Source of the DNA: an uncultured Azohydromonas sp.
GTDB lineage: Bacteria; Pseudomonadota; Gammaproteobacteria; Burkholderiales; Burkholderiaceae_C
Direction: 5' to 3'
Assembly: GCF_937926365.1 (NCBI RefSeq)
Contig: NZ_CALAOH010000048.1
Location: 52,984-116,983 of the forward strand
Length of the DNA stretch: 64,000 bases
This document shows, one piece after another, positions 1-8,767 of this stretch. Made by a program: the position numbers and the translations under genes. The notes under the pieces were generated by a model. That model did no database searches. It was not told where the DNA came from and saw only the letters and a program-made list of their open reading frames with translations. How positions within the stretch are numbered: the stretch's first letter is position 1; the number at the start of each line of letters is the position of its first letter.

Positions 1-53
1 TTTCGAATGTCCGTTTTTTTGTCATCCGTGGCTGGATACTTGCTATTTGGTGC

Positions 54-653
54 TTGATCCCCTTGTTAGTATCGGTAACCGAAATTTATACGAGACCGTT
101 GATGGACTCTGACGTGAAATATGGTTGGATATCCGGTCTGGTTGCTTCCGACGGCCATGCGATTATCGGCCTGATCGATGAGGCGGTGGCTGACGAGGGG
201 ACGCTGGGTTATGCGGCACCCATGAGCGTGGCGGAAGCGGATGCTTATGTCCGGAGCCTGAATCTTCGCCTGGCCTCGGGCGATTGCCATGTTTTCCTGG
301 TGCGCGTGGGCGGTGAGCCGGCTTTCATGGCGATATTGAGCGTCACGGGCATGCACAACTGCCGCCACCGCGCCGAGATCAGCAAGGGTATTGCGGCACC
401 CCGGTTTCGTGGCCGGGGGCTGGTGGATCTGGCGTTCAGGGAAATCGTCAAGCGTGCCGAGATGCTTGGCGTGGAGCAATTGGTGCTGGACGTGCGCGAA
501 GGCACACGCGCCCACCGGTTGTGGCAGCGATATGGTTTCCAGACCTACGGTGTGCTGGAGGACTATGCCCGCTTCGGCGGAGTCAGTCATCGCGGCCATT
601 TCATGGTGCAAACCACCGCCGCACTGCGGGCGCGCGTGTTTCCGCAAGGCTGA
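54..653 (+). CDS. GNAT family N-acetyltransferase
   Basis: A 199-residue protein with the GNAT fold: the acetyl-CoA-binding motif A is visible as RFRGRGL around residue 120, followed by an amphipathic helix and the C-terminal RLWQRYGF motif typical of motif B. It should transfer an acetyl or acyl group from CoA to an amine; the substrate is not predictable. An internal ATG at 102 is an alternative start that would drop 16 residues. It is followed after 23 bases by a heme-oxygenase-like oxidase and then a transporter and a PLP enzyme on the same strand, so it probably belongs to that cluster. The first few hundred bases are visibly less GC-rich than the genes further right, which may mean recent acquisition. 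Confidence 0.8.
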   Translation: MIPLLVSVTEIYTRPLMDSDVKYGWISGLVASDGHAIIGLIDEAVADEGTLGYAAPMSVAEADAYVRSLNLRLASGDCHVFLVRVGGEPAFMAILSVTGMHNCRHRAEISKGIAAPRFRGRGLVDLAFREIVKRAEMLGVEQLVLDVREGTRAHRLWQRYGFQTYGVLEDYARFGGVSHRGHFMVQTTAALRARVFPQG

Positions 654-676
654 CCGTTCCCACAAGGAGTATGAGC

Positions 677-1420
677 ATGATGGACAAGAAGGTTTTCAAG
701 GAAGCGCTGCGGGAAGAGCTGCATCGCCACCTGACGCTGTCGCATCCTATTTTCAAGCTGCTGTTCGATGATTTGAACCCGGACCTGGACCTGCTGCGCA
801 AGGTGGCGCTGCAGGGTTATCAGTTGACCAAGTATTTCCTGGGCTACATCGACCACCTGTATTTCCACTGCCCGTTGCCCAAGTACAAGACGGCGCTGCT
901 GTACAACCTGTGGGAGGAGCAGACCGGGCGGTTGTCGAAGACCGACAACCACGAGGCGCTGATGCGGAATTTCATCCGCGCCCTGGGTGTGTCGGACGAG
1001 GAGCGCGACGCGGTGCAGCCGCTGCCGGCCACGCGCGAGCTCATCGAGTACCGCCTGGCGGCGGTGCGCGACCCGGCGCGCTACCACGTCGGCGCCGCGG
1101 CCGTGATGATCGCCAGCGAGGGCCAGAACCTCGAAACCTCCGACGGCGAGCCGCGCCACGAGCTGCTGGCGCGCGCCTACGGCCTGCGCGCCGAGGACCT
1201 GCTGTTCTTCTCCGTGCACCAGCAGGAGGACGTGGGGCACGTGGAGCAGGGCCTGGACCTGGTGTCCGAGCTTTGCGGCACCGAGCGGATGCAGCGCGAG
1301 GCGCTGGAGGCCGTGGGCCGCACCTGCGGGCTGTTCTACGCGATGTACGAGAACATGTTCCGCGAGTACTGCGGCGGTGGCTCGGCTGCCGTGCGCGAGC
1401 CCGTGGCCGCCCTGGCCTGA
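677..1420 (+). CDS. heme-oxygenase-like di-metal oxidase (TenA/PqqC/CADD-like, HDO superfamily)
   Basis: A 247-residue all-helical protein of the iron-containing redox enzyme family related to PqqC and Chlamydia CADD. Ligand candidates in the HDO pattern are all present: E80/E81 in WEEQTG, H92 in DNHEAL, E148 in ASEGQ, and H181, D185 and H188 in the HQQEDVGH stretch. This argues for a working diiron (or Fe/Mn) oxygenase rather than a metal-free TenA or PqqC. An AAGGAG ribosome site at 664-669 suits the ATG at 677 (or 680) better than the one at 671. Family members cleave or oxidise amino acids and fatty acids or make p-aminobenzoate; which applies is unknown. It sits between a GNAT gene and an MFS transporter (11-base gap), probably in one operon. 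Confidence 0.8.
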   Translation: MMDKKVFKEALREELHRHLTLSHPIFKLLFDDLNPDLDLLRKVALQGYQLTKYFLGYIDHLYFHCPLPKYKTALLYNLWEEQTGRLSKTDNHEALMRNFIRALGVSDEERDAVQPLPATRELIEYRLAAVRDPARYHVGAAAVMIASEGQNLETSDGEPRHELLARAYGLRAEDLLFFSVHQQEDVGHVEQGLDLVSELCGTERMQREALEAVGRTCGLFYAMYENMFREYCGGGSAAVREPVAALA

Positions 1421-1431
1421 CGGGAGCGGAC

Positions 1432-2676
1432 ATGACCGGCAACGACCGCTACCTCATCCACCGCCTGGTGACGCTGGGCTTCGTGGTGATGTTCCTGTCC
1501 ACCACGATCAAGGGCGCGTACCAGATGTACTTCGTGCCGCTGGCCGAGCACTTCGGGCGCGGGCGCACGGACTTCGCCTGGTCGGGCGCGCTGTTCATGC
1601 TCGTCACGGGGCTGATGTCGCCCGTGGTGGGCGCGCTGAGCGACCGCATCGGTCCGCTGCGCACGGTGGTCCTCGGTGCGGTGGCGGGGGGGGTGTCGAT
1701 GCTGGGCACCACGGCGTTCGCGCACTCGCTGCCGGTGTTCATCCTGGCCTACGGCATCGGCGGGGCCTTCGCGCTGGCGGCCATGACCTACGTGCCCATG
1801 GGCGTGCTGGTGGACCGGCTGTTCGAGCACAAGCGCAAGGGCTTCGCCTTCGCCATCGTCACCAACGGCACCTCCATCGGCTTCATCGTGCTGTCGCCAC
1901 TGTGGATCGCGCTGCAGCCGCGCCTGGCTTGGACCGAGGCCTTCGCGGCGGTGGGCGTGCTGCTGGCGGGGCCGGTGGCGCTGCTGGCCTGGTTCGGCGC
2001 GCGCTCGATGCAGCAGTCCGGCCTGGCCCAGCCGCCGGCCATCGCCGCCAGCCAGGGCGGCGTGTGGCGCCAGGTGTGCCGGGACCCGGGCTTCTACGTC
2101 CTGGGCCTGGGCTTCCTGGGTTGCGGCGCGACCATGGCCTTCATCGACGTGCACCTGGTGGCCTTCTGGCAGGACGGCGGCGCGCCGCGCGCGCGCATGG
2201 GCCTGAGCCTGAGCCTGCTGGGCGTGCTGGAGCTCGCCAGCGGCCTGTTCACCGGCTGGCTGGCCATGCACTGGAAGAAGCACTCGCTGCTGGCGGGCTT
2301 CTATCTGATGCGCTCGGTGGCGATGCTGCTGCTGCTGGCTAGCGGCAGCGAGTGGCAGACCGTGGGCTTCGCGGTGGTGTTCGGTGCCAGCTACCTCGGC
2401 ACCGTGGTGGTCACGTCGATGTACTGCTTCGAGCGCTACGGCGCGGCCATCAAGGGGCAGGTGTTCGGACTGCTGTTCCTGATGCACCAGGTCGGCGCCT
2501 TCGCGTCGGTGCAGCTGGGCGCCTGGGGCTACGACCGCGGCGGCAACTACGACGGCGTCGTGGCCGCGCTGGCCCTGCTCACGGCGCTGGGCGGGCTGGC
2601 GAGCTTCCTCGGCCTGCGCGACCGCGCCGAGGCCGCCGCCGGGCGGCCGGTCCTGGCGCGCACCCGCACCGAGTAG
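1432..2676 (+). CDS. MFS transporter
   Basis: A 414-residue inner-membrane protein with about twelve hydrophobic segments. The major-facilitator loop motif between segments 2 and 3 is recognisable as GALSDRIGPLR. The GGGAGCGGA just before the ATG is a good ribosome site, and the gene starts 11 bases after the oxidase gene stops, so the two are likely co-translated. The family includes monocarboxylate and drug/metabolite transporters; sequence reading alone does not fix substrate or direction. Position between an oxidase and a PLP enzyme suggests export or uptake of the pathway's product or precursor (inference). Confidence 0.85.
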   Translation: MTGNDRYLIHRLVTLGFVVMFLSTTIKGAYQMYFVPLAEHFGRGRTDFAWSGALFMLVTGLMSPVVGALSDRIGPLRTVVLGAVAGGVSMLGTTAFAHSLPVFILAYGIGGAFALAAMTYVPMGVLVDRLFEHKRKGFAFAIVTNGTSIGFIVLSPLWIALQPRLAWTEAFAAVGVLLAGPVALLAWFGARSMQQSGLAQPPAIAASQGGVWRQVCRDPGFYVLGLGFLGCGATMAFIDVHLVAFWQDGGAPRARMGLSLSLLGVLELASGLFTGWLAMHWKKHSLLAGFYLMRSVAMLLLLASGSEWQTVGFAVVFGASYLGTVVVTSMYCFERYGAAIKGQVFGLLFLMHQVGAFASVQLGAWGYDRGGNYDGVVAALALLTALGGLASFLGLRDRAEAAAGRPVLARTRTE

Positions 2677-2735
2677 CGGCCGGCCCTGGCTTTCGTCTTC
2701 CGTCACCACTTCCCACCCACTGGCAGGGGTCAGAC

Positions 2736-3995
2736 ATGAACGCATACCGCAGGGCCACCCGGGCCGTCCACGAGGCGCATTACCAGGATCTGTCCGACGC
2801 GCATTGCGAGCCCGTCGCCATGACGTCGGCCTACGTCTTCCGGTCGGCGGCCGATGCCGCGCGCAAGTTCAACGGCAGCGCCAAGGGCAACGTCTATTCG
2901 CGCTTTTCCAACCCGACGGTGCGCGCCTTCGAGCAGCGCCTGGCCGCCATGGAGGGGGCGCAGGACGGCGTGGCCTTCGCCTCGGGCATGGCGGCCATCG
3001 CGGCGCTGGGGCATGCCTGGCTGGAGGCGGGCAAGAACGTGGTGGTCTCGCGCGACGTGTTCGGCACCACGCTCACGGCCTTTCGCAACTACTTCGGCAA
3101 GCTGGGCGTGCAGGTGCGCACGGTGGACCTGACCAAGCTCGACGCCTGGCGCCGCGCCATCGACGCCAACACCCGGCTGGTGTTCCTGGAGTCGCCCTCC
3201 AACCCGTTGCAGCAGGTGGGCAACATCCGCTCCATCGCGGCGCTGGCGCATGCCTGCGGCGCGCTGGTGGCGGTGGACAACACCATGCTCACCCCGGTGT
3301 TCCAGAACCCGCTGGAGCAGGGCGCCGACGTGGTGGTGCACTCGGCGGGCAAGTACATCGACGGCCAAGGCCGCTGCGTTGCCGGCGCCGTGCTGGGCAG
3401 CGAGCGGCTGATGGCCGAGCTGCGGGGCGTGCTGCGCACGCTGGGCGGCACCCTGAGCGCCAGCAACGCGTGGATGCTGCTCAAGAGCCTGGAGACGCTG
3501 GAGCTGCGCGTGCGCGGCGCCAGCCGCAGCAGCGAGCAGCTCGCGCGCTGGCTCGGCGCGCACGGCCGCGTGGCCCGCGTGTACTACACCGCCATGGCCG
3601 AGCACCCGCAGCGCCCGCTGATCCTGCAGCAGCAGAGCGGGCACGGCGCGGTGTTCAGCTTCGAGGTGGGGCAGTCGCAGGAGGACGCCTGGCGCTTCGT
3701 GGACGCGCTCAAGCTGGTGGCCATCGCCACCAACATCGGCGACACCCGCTCCATGGTCACGCACCCGGCCTCCACCACGCATTGCCGGCTCACGGCGGAG
3801 GAGCGGCGGCTCAGCGGCATCCGCGACAACCTGGTGCGGCTGTCGGTGGGCCTGGAGGACGCGGCCGACCTGATGGCCGACCTCGACGAGGCGCTGAGCG
3901 TGGTGCCCATGCGCGAGCCCGAGCCCGACGAGTACGAGCGCGGCGCGGCGGCCTGCATGGAAGAGGAGGAGGACGGCCTGCACGTGCCGTCCTGA
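2736..3995 (+). CDS. Cys/Met-metabolism PLP enzyme, O-succinylhomoserine sulfhydrylase-like
   Basis: A 419-residue fold-type I PLP enzyme of the cystathionine gamma-synthase family. YSRFSNPT near residue 55, the FASGMAAI cofactor loop, the VDNT aspartate and the THPASTTH motif are all present. The Schiff-base lysine is K206 in HSAGKYIDGQGR. MetZ enzymes normally have SATKYIDGQGR, so the residue before the lysine is Gly instead of Thr. A charged tail of roughly 30 residues (MREPEPDEYERG onward) is extra. Family chemistry is gamma-replacement on acylated homoserine; the changed pocket and the oxidase/transporter/GNAT neighbours make a specialised role more likely than housekeeping methionine synthesis (inference). 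It starts 59 bases after the MFS gene. Confidence 0.85.
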   Translation: MNAYRRATRAVHEAHYQDLSDAHCEPVAMTSAYVFRSAADAARKFNGSAKGNVYSRFSNPTVRAFEQRLAAMEGAQDGVAFASGMAAIAALGHAWLEAGKNVVVSRDVFGTTLTAFRNYFGKLGVQVRTVDLTKLDAWRRAIDANTRLVFLESPSNPLQQVGNIRSIAALAHACGALVAVDNTMLTPVFQNPLEQGADVVVHSAGKYIDGQGRCVAGAVLGSERLMAELRGVLRTLGGTLSASNAWMLLKSLETLELRVRGASRSSEQLARWLGAHGRVARVYYTAMAEHPQRPLILQQQSGHGAVFSFEVGQSQEDAWRFVDALKLVAIATNIGDTRSMVTHPASTTHCRLTAEERRLSGIRDNLVRLSVGLEDAADLMADLDEALSVVPMREPEPDEYERGAAACMEEEEDGLHVPS

Positions 3996-4010
3996 GCCCG
4001 GGGTCGCGCG

Positions 4011-4226
4011 ATGCTGCTCGAAGCCCTGGTCAGGCTGATGCTGGCGGCCAGCCTGGCGCTGCCCTTCCTGCTGCCCGCGCGGCGCTGCCGCTCACCGCGG
4101 CACGCGCGCGCCTGGCTGCTCACCATGGCGCTGGCCTTCGTGGCCGGGCTGCTGGTGGACCCGCTGGCGCTGGGCCGCCTGCGGGCGGACGACGGCGTGC
4201 TGATGCGGGCGGCTTGCGCGTATTGA
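4011..4226 (+). CDS. possible small two-helix membrane protein
   Basis: A 71-residue reading frame starting 15 bases after the PLP enzyme. It has two hydrophobic stretches, about residues 6-22 and 34-51, separated by an arginine-rich loop, which would make a helical hairpin with a positive inside loop. There is only a weak GGGG-type ribosome site and I recognise no family. Being last in a co-directional cluster argues for a real gene; the short length and strong overall GC bias argue for caution. Confidence 0.4.
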   Translation: MLLEALVRLMLAASLALPFLLPARRCRSPRHARAWLLTMALAFVAGLLVDPLALGRLRADDGVLMRAACAY

Positions 4227-4260
4227 GCGTCGTCATTCCGGCGAAAGCCCAGTGCCGTCT

Positions 4261-4449
4261 CTGGCCCAGCACCTGGCCCAGGCGCGGCGCGATCAGCCGC
4301 GCCATCATGTCGGCGCCGCCGCCAGGCGGGTAGCTCACGACCAGGGTGACGGGCTTGCCGCCGGCCGCGCGCGACAGTCCGGGAGCGGCCTGCAAGGCGG
4401 TGGCGGCCAGCAGGCGCCGGCGCGAGCGGGAAGCGGGGGCAGCCTTTCC
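4261..4449 (-). pseudogene. 5' remnant of a Bug/TctC-type tripartite tricarboxylate receptor gene
   Basis: On the minus strand this stretch reads as the N-terminus of a Bug-family periplasmic solute receptor: an RRRLLAATAL export-signal core, then KPVTLVVSYPPGGGADMMAR and LIAPRLGQVLGQ, the well-conserved first beta-alpha unit. Homology stops abruptly at about 4260 and continues into TGGGCTTTCGCCGGAATGAC, a fragment of a dispersed intergenic repeat. No usable start codon remains and the other roughly 260 residues are missing. Bug receptors bind carboxylates for TctAB-type uptake. It abuts the histidine kinase stop codon. Confidence 0.7.
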
Positions 4450-4451
4450 TG

Positions 4452-6425
4452 TCAGGCGCCGGGCATCGCCTCCCCCGGCAGCCACAGCTCGAACACCGCC
4501 CCGCTGTCCCCGTCGTCCCGGTTGCGCGCCCGCAGCGCTCCGCCGTAGCGCTCCACCAGCCCGTGGCTGATCCACAGCCCCAAACCCGTGCCGTCGTGCT
4601 TGGTGGTCATGAAGGGCTTGAACAGGTCTTGCAGCACCTCCGGCGCCAGCCCGGGGCCGCTGTCGGTCACGGCCAGCAGCACGCCGTCGCTTTCGTCGCG
4701 GGTCGAAAGCGTGAGCACGCCGCCGTGGGCCATGGCCTGCAGCGCGTTGAGCAGCAGGTTCACCAGCACCTGCTGCAGCTCCTGGCGGTTGATGGCGGCC
4801 GTGCGGGTGTGGCTGAAATCCTTGCGTACCTGCACCCCGCTGCGCGCGAGCTGCGGGCCCACCAGGCGCAGGCAGTCCTGCAGCGCCTGCGAGGGCTCCA
4901 CCGCCTGCACGTAGCCGGCGTACTCGGTGGGCCGGGCGAACTGCAGCAGCTGCGCCACGATCAGCCGCATGCGCTCGACCTGCTCGTCGGCCAGCTTCAA
5001 TTCGTCGCGCACGCTGTCCACGTGCTCGCCCAGCAACTCGCGCATCAGGTCCAGGTTGCCCTGCAGCACGGCAATGGGGTTGTTGACCTCGTGCGCGATG
5101 CTGGCCGTGAGCTGGCCGATGGCGGCCATCTTCTCGCTGCGCAGCAGCTGCCGCTGCGCCGCCTGCAGCTCGCGCGTGCGCGCCTCGACCTTGGCGTCCA
5201 GCTCGGCATTGGCCTCGCGCAGCGCGCGCGTCTGCGCGTCCACGGTGTCCAGCAGCCCGTCCAGGTGCGCGCCCAGGGCATCCAATTCCTCGCTGCCCTG
5301 CAGCGGCCCCACGCGCGCCGGCTGGCCGGCCTGCACCGCGCGCATGGTGCGCGTCATGCGCCCCAGCGGCCGGTACAGGTCGCGCGCGCGGCGCAGCGAC
5401 AGCCAGGCCGCCGCGCCCATCACGGCGAAGAACAGCACGCCGATGCCCAGCAGCGCGCCCGCCTTCAGCCGCGTGAAGGGCTGCTCCAGGAAGCCCACGT
5501 ACAGCATGCCCACGCGCCGGCCCTGCCCGTCGGTGAGGGGGGCGTAGGCCGAGACGTACCAGTCGTCCACCACGAAGGCGCGGTCCAGCCAGGTGCTGCC
5601 GCGGCCCAGCACCGCCTCGCGCACCTCCCGCGACACGCGCGTGCCGATGGCGCGGCGCGCGCCGTCGCCGTCGAAGAGCCGCACGTTGGTGGTCACGCGC
5701 AGGTCGTCCAGGAACAGCGTGGCCGTGCCGCGGCTGCCGAAAGGCAAGGCGCCCTCGGGATAGACGATCTCGTTGAGGTGGTCGATGAAGTCCAGGTTGC
5801 GGTTGAGCAGCAGCCCGGCTTGCAGGTAGGCGCGCACGCGGCCGCGCTCGTCCGTCACCGGCGCGCGGCCCATCAGCACCAGGGCGCGCTCCTCGGCCGT
5901 ACGCTCCGTGGGCGCGGCGTTGCGCGTGGGCAGCAGCGGCACCGCCACGCGCGACTGCAGCGTGGGCGCGAGCAGCCCGAAGTCCTGCGGCGCGAGCACC
6001 TCCACCGCCGCGCGTTGCGCCGGGCCTTCGAACCAGCCGGCGCGGCTGTCCACCGGCGGCGCGCCGAAGTCCGTGACCAGCAGCCGGCCCTCGGCGTCGC
6101 GCAGGTTGACGAAATCCAGCTTCTCGCGCGCCTTGAAGCGCTGCAGCAGCGCGCCGAGCTCCGCCGTCGAGGCGCCGCGCGCCAGGGCCGAATGCAGCGC
6201 CTGCGACTCCGCCAGCGCCGTGGCGCTGCCGCTCATCTCGGAGCGCACGCGCTCGAAGTAGCCGTGCGCCACCGCCAGGTCCGAGCGCACCTTGGTCACC
6301 AGCAGGGCATCCAGCGCCTGGTTGCCCCACAGCCACAGCGCCAGCCCCAGCAGCGGCAGCGCCACGCCCGCGGGCAGCAGCGCCAGGGTCAGGAGCTGGC
6401 GGCGGATGGAGGGGGGGTGAGTCAT
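4452..6425 (-). CDS. membrane sensor histidine kinase (Cache-like sensor, HAMP, NtrB-type core)
   Basis: About 657 residues from the ATG at 6425 (a GTG at 6461 could add 12). A transmembrane helix lies near residues 10-30, then a large periplasmic sensor region of about 300 residues resembling a Cache domain, a second helix near residue 330, a HAMP-like segment, a coiled coil, the phospho-acceptor motif SIAHEVNNP (His about residue 444), and an HATPase domain with the N box NLLLNALQ and GTGLGL. This is the architecture of DctB/NtrB-type kinases. It lies just downstream of the sigma-54 response regulator gene and the two surely form a pair. Position opposite the formate dehydrogenase operon suggests it senses a ligand related to formate or C1 supply; the ligand is not deducible. 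Confidence 0.88.
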   Translation of the reverse strand: MTHPPSIRRQLLTLALLPAGVALPLLGLALWLWGNQALDALLVTKVRSDLAVAHGYFERVRSEMSGSATALAESQALHSALARGASTAELGALLQRFKAREKLDFVNLRDAEGRLLVTDFGAPPVDSRAGWFEGPAQRAAVEVLAPQDFGLLAPTLQSRVAVPLLPTRNAAPTERTAEERALVLMGRAPVTDERGRVRAYLQAGLLLNRNLDFIDHLNEIVYPEGALPFGSRGTATLFLDDLRVTTNVRLFDGDGARRAIGTRVSREVREAVLGRGSTWLDRAFVVDDWYVSAYAPLTDGQGRRVGMLYVGFLEQPFTRLKAGALLGIGVLFFAVMGAAAWLSLRRARDLYRPLGRMTRTMRAVQAGQPARVGPLQGSEELDALGAHLDGLLDTVDAQTRALREANAELDAKVEARTRELQAAQRQLLRSEKMAAIGQLTASIAHEVNNPIAVLQGNLDLMRELLGEHVDSVRDELKLADEQVERMRLIVAQLLQFARPTEYAGYVQAVEPSQALQDCLRLVGPQLARSGVQVRKDFSHTRTAAINRQELQQVLVNLLLNALQAMAHGGVLTLSTRDESDGVLLAVTDSGPGLAPEVLQDLFKPFMTTKHDGTGLGLWISHGLVERYGGALRARNRDDGDSGAVFELWLPGEAMPGA

Positions 6426-6574
6426 GCGGGCGGCCGTATGACCGAATTGGCCGAAGCGCACATGTCGTCATCCCGTTGCGGGCCCATGGCTGTCTGGGGC
6501 AGGTGGGCGGCTGTAGTCAGTTCGTGCATGACGATGCTTTTTCTCCGGCCCACCCTACGGCGCGCGGTTGGCCC

Positions 6575-7978
<1,404 letters not shown>

Positions 7979-8106
7979 TTCAGAACTTCAGGAAAAGCCG
8001 GCAGGCGGTGAAAGGGAGGGGCGCCGGGGCGCGCCGCGGCGGGCCGGATTGTAGGAAGCCCCCCCGAAATGGGTAGCCGGGTTGGCGCAACGGCGCCGGG
8101 ACGCGT

Positions 8107-8146
8107 CGCGACAACTTGTCGCGCGCCATCGCGCCAAGTTGTCGCG
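8107..8146. promoter_or_regulatory. tandem palindromic activator sites (predicted UAS)
   Basis: Two related dyads: CGCGACAACTTGTCGCG at 8107-8123 is a perfect palindrome around one central base, and CGCGCCAAGTTGTCGCG at 8130-8146 has one mismatched pair. Their centres are 23 bases apart, about two helical turns, so two regulator dimers could sit on the same DNA face. The sites end about 70 bases upstream of the -24 element, the usual place for enhancer sites of NtrC-type activators. The divergent sigma-54 activator is the natural candidate to bind them (inference). Confidence 0.7.
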
Positions 8147-8217
8147 CTGCTGCGCCGCAGCAAGCCTTGAACCGCCGCAAGTCCTTGACGCCAAAGGGCT
8201 TATGGGCCGCACGCAAC

Positions 8218-8235
8218 TTGGTACGGGCCGTGCAA
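8218..8235 (+). promoter_or_regulatory. sigma-54 (-24/-12) promoter of the formate dehydrogenase operon
   Basis: TTGGTACGGGCCGTGCAA matches the sigma-54 consensus TTGGCACGNNNNTTGCW with two mismatches and keeps the essential GG and GC dinucleotides exactly ten bases apart (8220-8221 and 8232-8233). The start of transcription would fall near 8247, leaving a leader of about 145 bases. Confidence 0.65.
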
Positions 8236-8391
8236 CAGCTTCCGTCGCCAACCTGCCGCCGCCTCTTAGGCACGGCCTTGCATAGCCCTGAACCCCGCCG
8301 CGCCCCGTGCCTGGAGCGCGGCACACCGAGACGGCCCAAGCCCGATGCGCTGCCGGCCGCACCCCGAACGACGAACCGCCGAGGAGAAGCC

Positions 8392-8604
8392 ATGAGCGAG
8401 CCCCAATCCAAACTGTCGCGCCGCCGCGCGCTGGCCGGCGCCGGCACCGTGGGTGCCCTGGCCGCCGCTGCGGCCGTGCTGCCCAAGGGCGATCCCGCGC
8501 CCGCCCCGGTGGCCGCTGCGCAGCCCGCCGCCGAGCCCGCCAAGCGCGACGGCTACCAGGTCACGCCGCACGTGCTGCGCTACTACCAGACGGCGCGCAT
8601 CTGA
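8392..8604 (+). CDS. formate dehydrogenase region Tat-signal small protein
   Basis: A 70-residue protein with a twin-arginine signal (SRRRALAGAGTVGALAAAAAV) at residues 9-29, a Pro/Ala linker, and a short conserved tail ending DGYQVTPHVLRYYQTARI. A small Tat-targeted protein of this kind is known as a regular companion of formate dehydrogenase operons (TIGR02811-type); its function is unknown. GAGGAGA at 8381-8387 is a good ribosome site. It is the first gene after the sigma-54 promoter, and a palindromic repeat element separates it from the catalytic subunit gene. It may help assemble or export the enzyme (inference). Confidence 0.85.
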   Translation: MSEPQSKLSRRRALAGAGTVGALAAAAAVLPKGDPAPAPVAAAQPAAEPAKRDGYQVTPHVLRYYQTARI

Positions 8605-8623
8605 TCCGGCTCCCGGATCGCAG

Positions 8624-8755
8624 CTGAAACATTTCCTCGTCATGCCCGCGCAGAGCCTGCCCCCGTGCAGGCGGGGGCGGGCATCCACGCATCGCCGGGA
8701 TGCAAGCCCGGTCCACGTGGACACCCGCCTGCGCGGGCGTGACGGGACATTGAAG
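8624..8755. repeat. MITE-like palindromic element, copy 1
   Basis: A 132-base imperfect inverted repeat beginning CTGAAACATTTCCTCGTCATG and ending in a CGTGACGGGACATTGAAG arm. It aligns along its length with the reverse complement of 59486-59593 (shared arms CTGAAANATTTCC and GTCATGCCCGCG, GCGGGCATCCACGC, CCGGGATGC, GTGGACACCCGCC). This copy carries about 20 extra bases in its left arm. It fills the gap between the small Tat protein gene and fdhA, so it would be transcribed and fold into a long hairpin. It encodes no protein. Confidence 0.8.
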
Positions 8756-8767
8756 AGGTCCCTCTCC

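Larger units (their letters stand above)
7979..8391. other. divergent control region between the regulator gene and the formate dehydrogenase operon
   Basis: A 413-base gene-free stretch. The half next to the regulator is purine-rich on the plus strand with no clear feature I can name. The right half contains a pair of 17-base palindromic sites (8107-8146) and a -24/-12 type promoter (8218-8235), listed separately. A leader of roughly 150 bases then separates the predicted transcription start near 8247 from the first ATG at 8392. No RNA gene or reading frame of its own is convincing here. Confidence 0.7.

Noticed and set aside
8267..8283. A second sigma-54-like sequence, TTAGGCACGGCCTTGCA
   Set aside because: Looks close to consensus but GG and GC are nine, not ten, bases apart, which normally abolishes function. 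The site at 8218-8235 has correct spacing.
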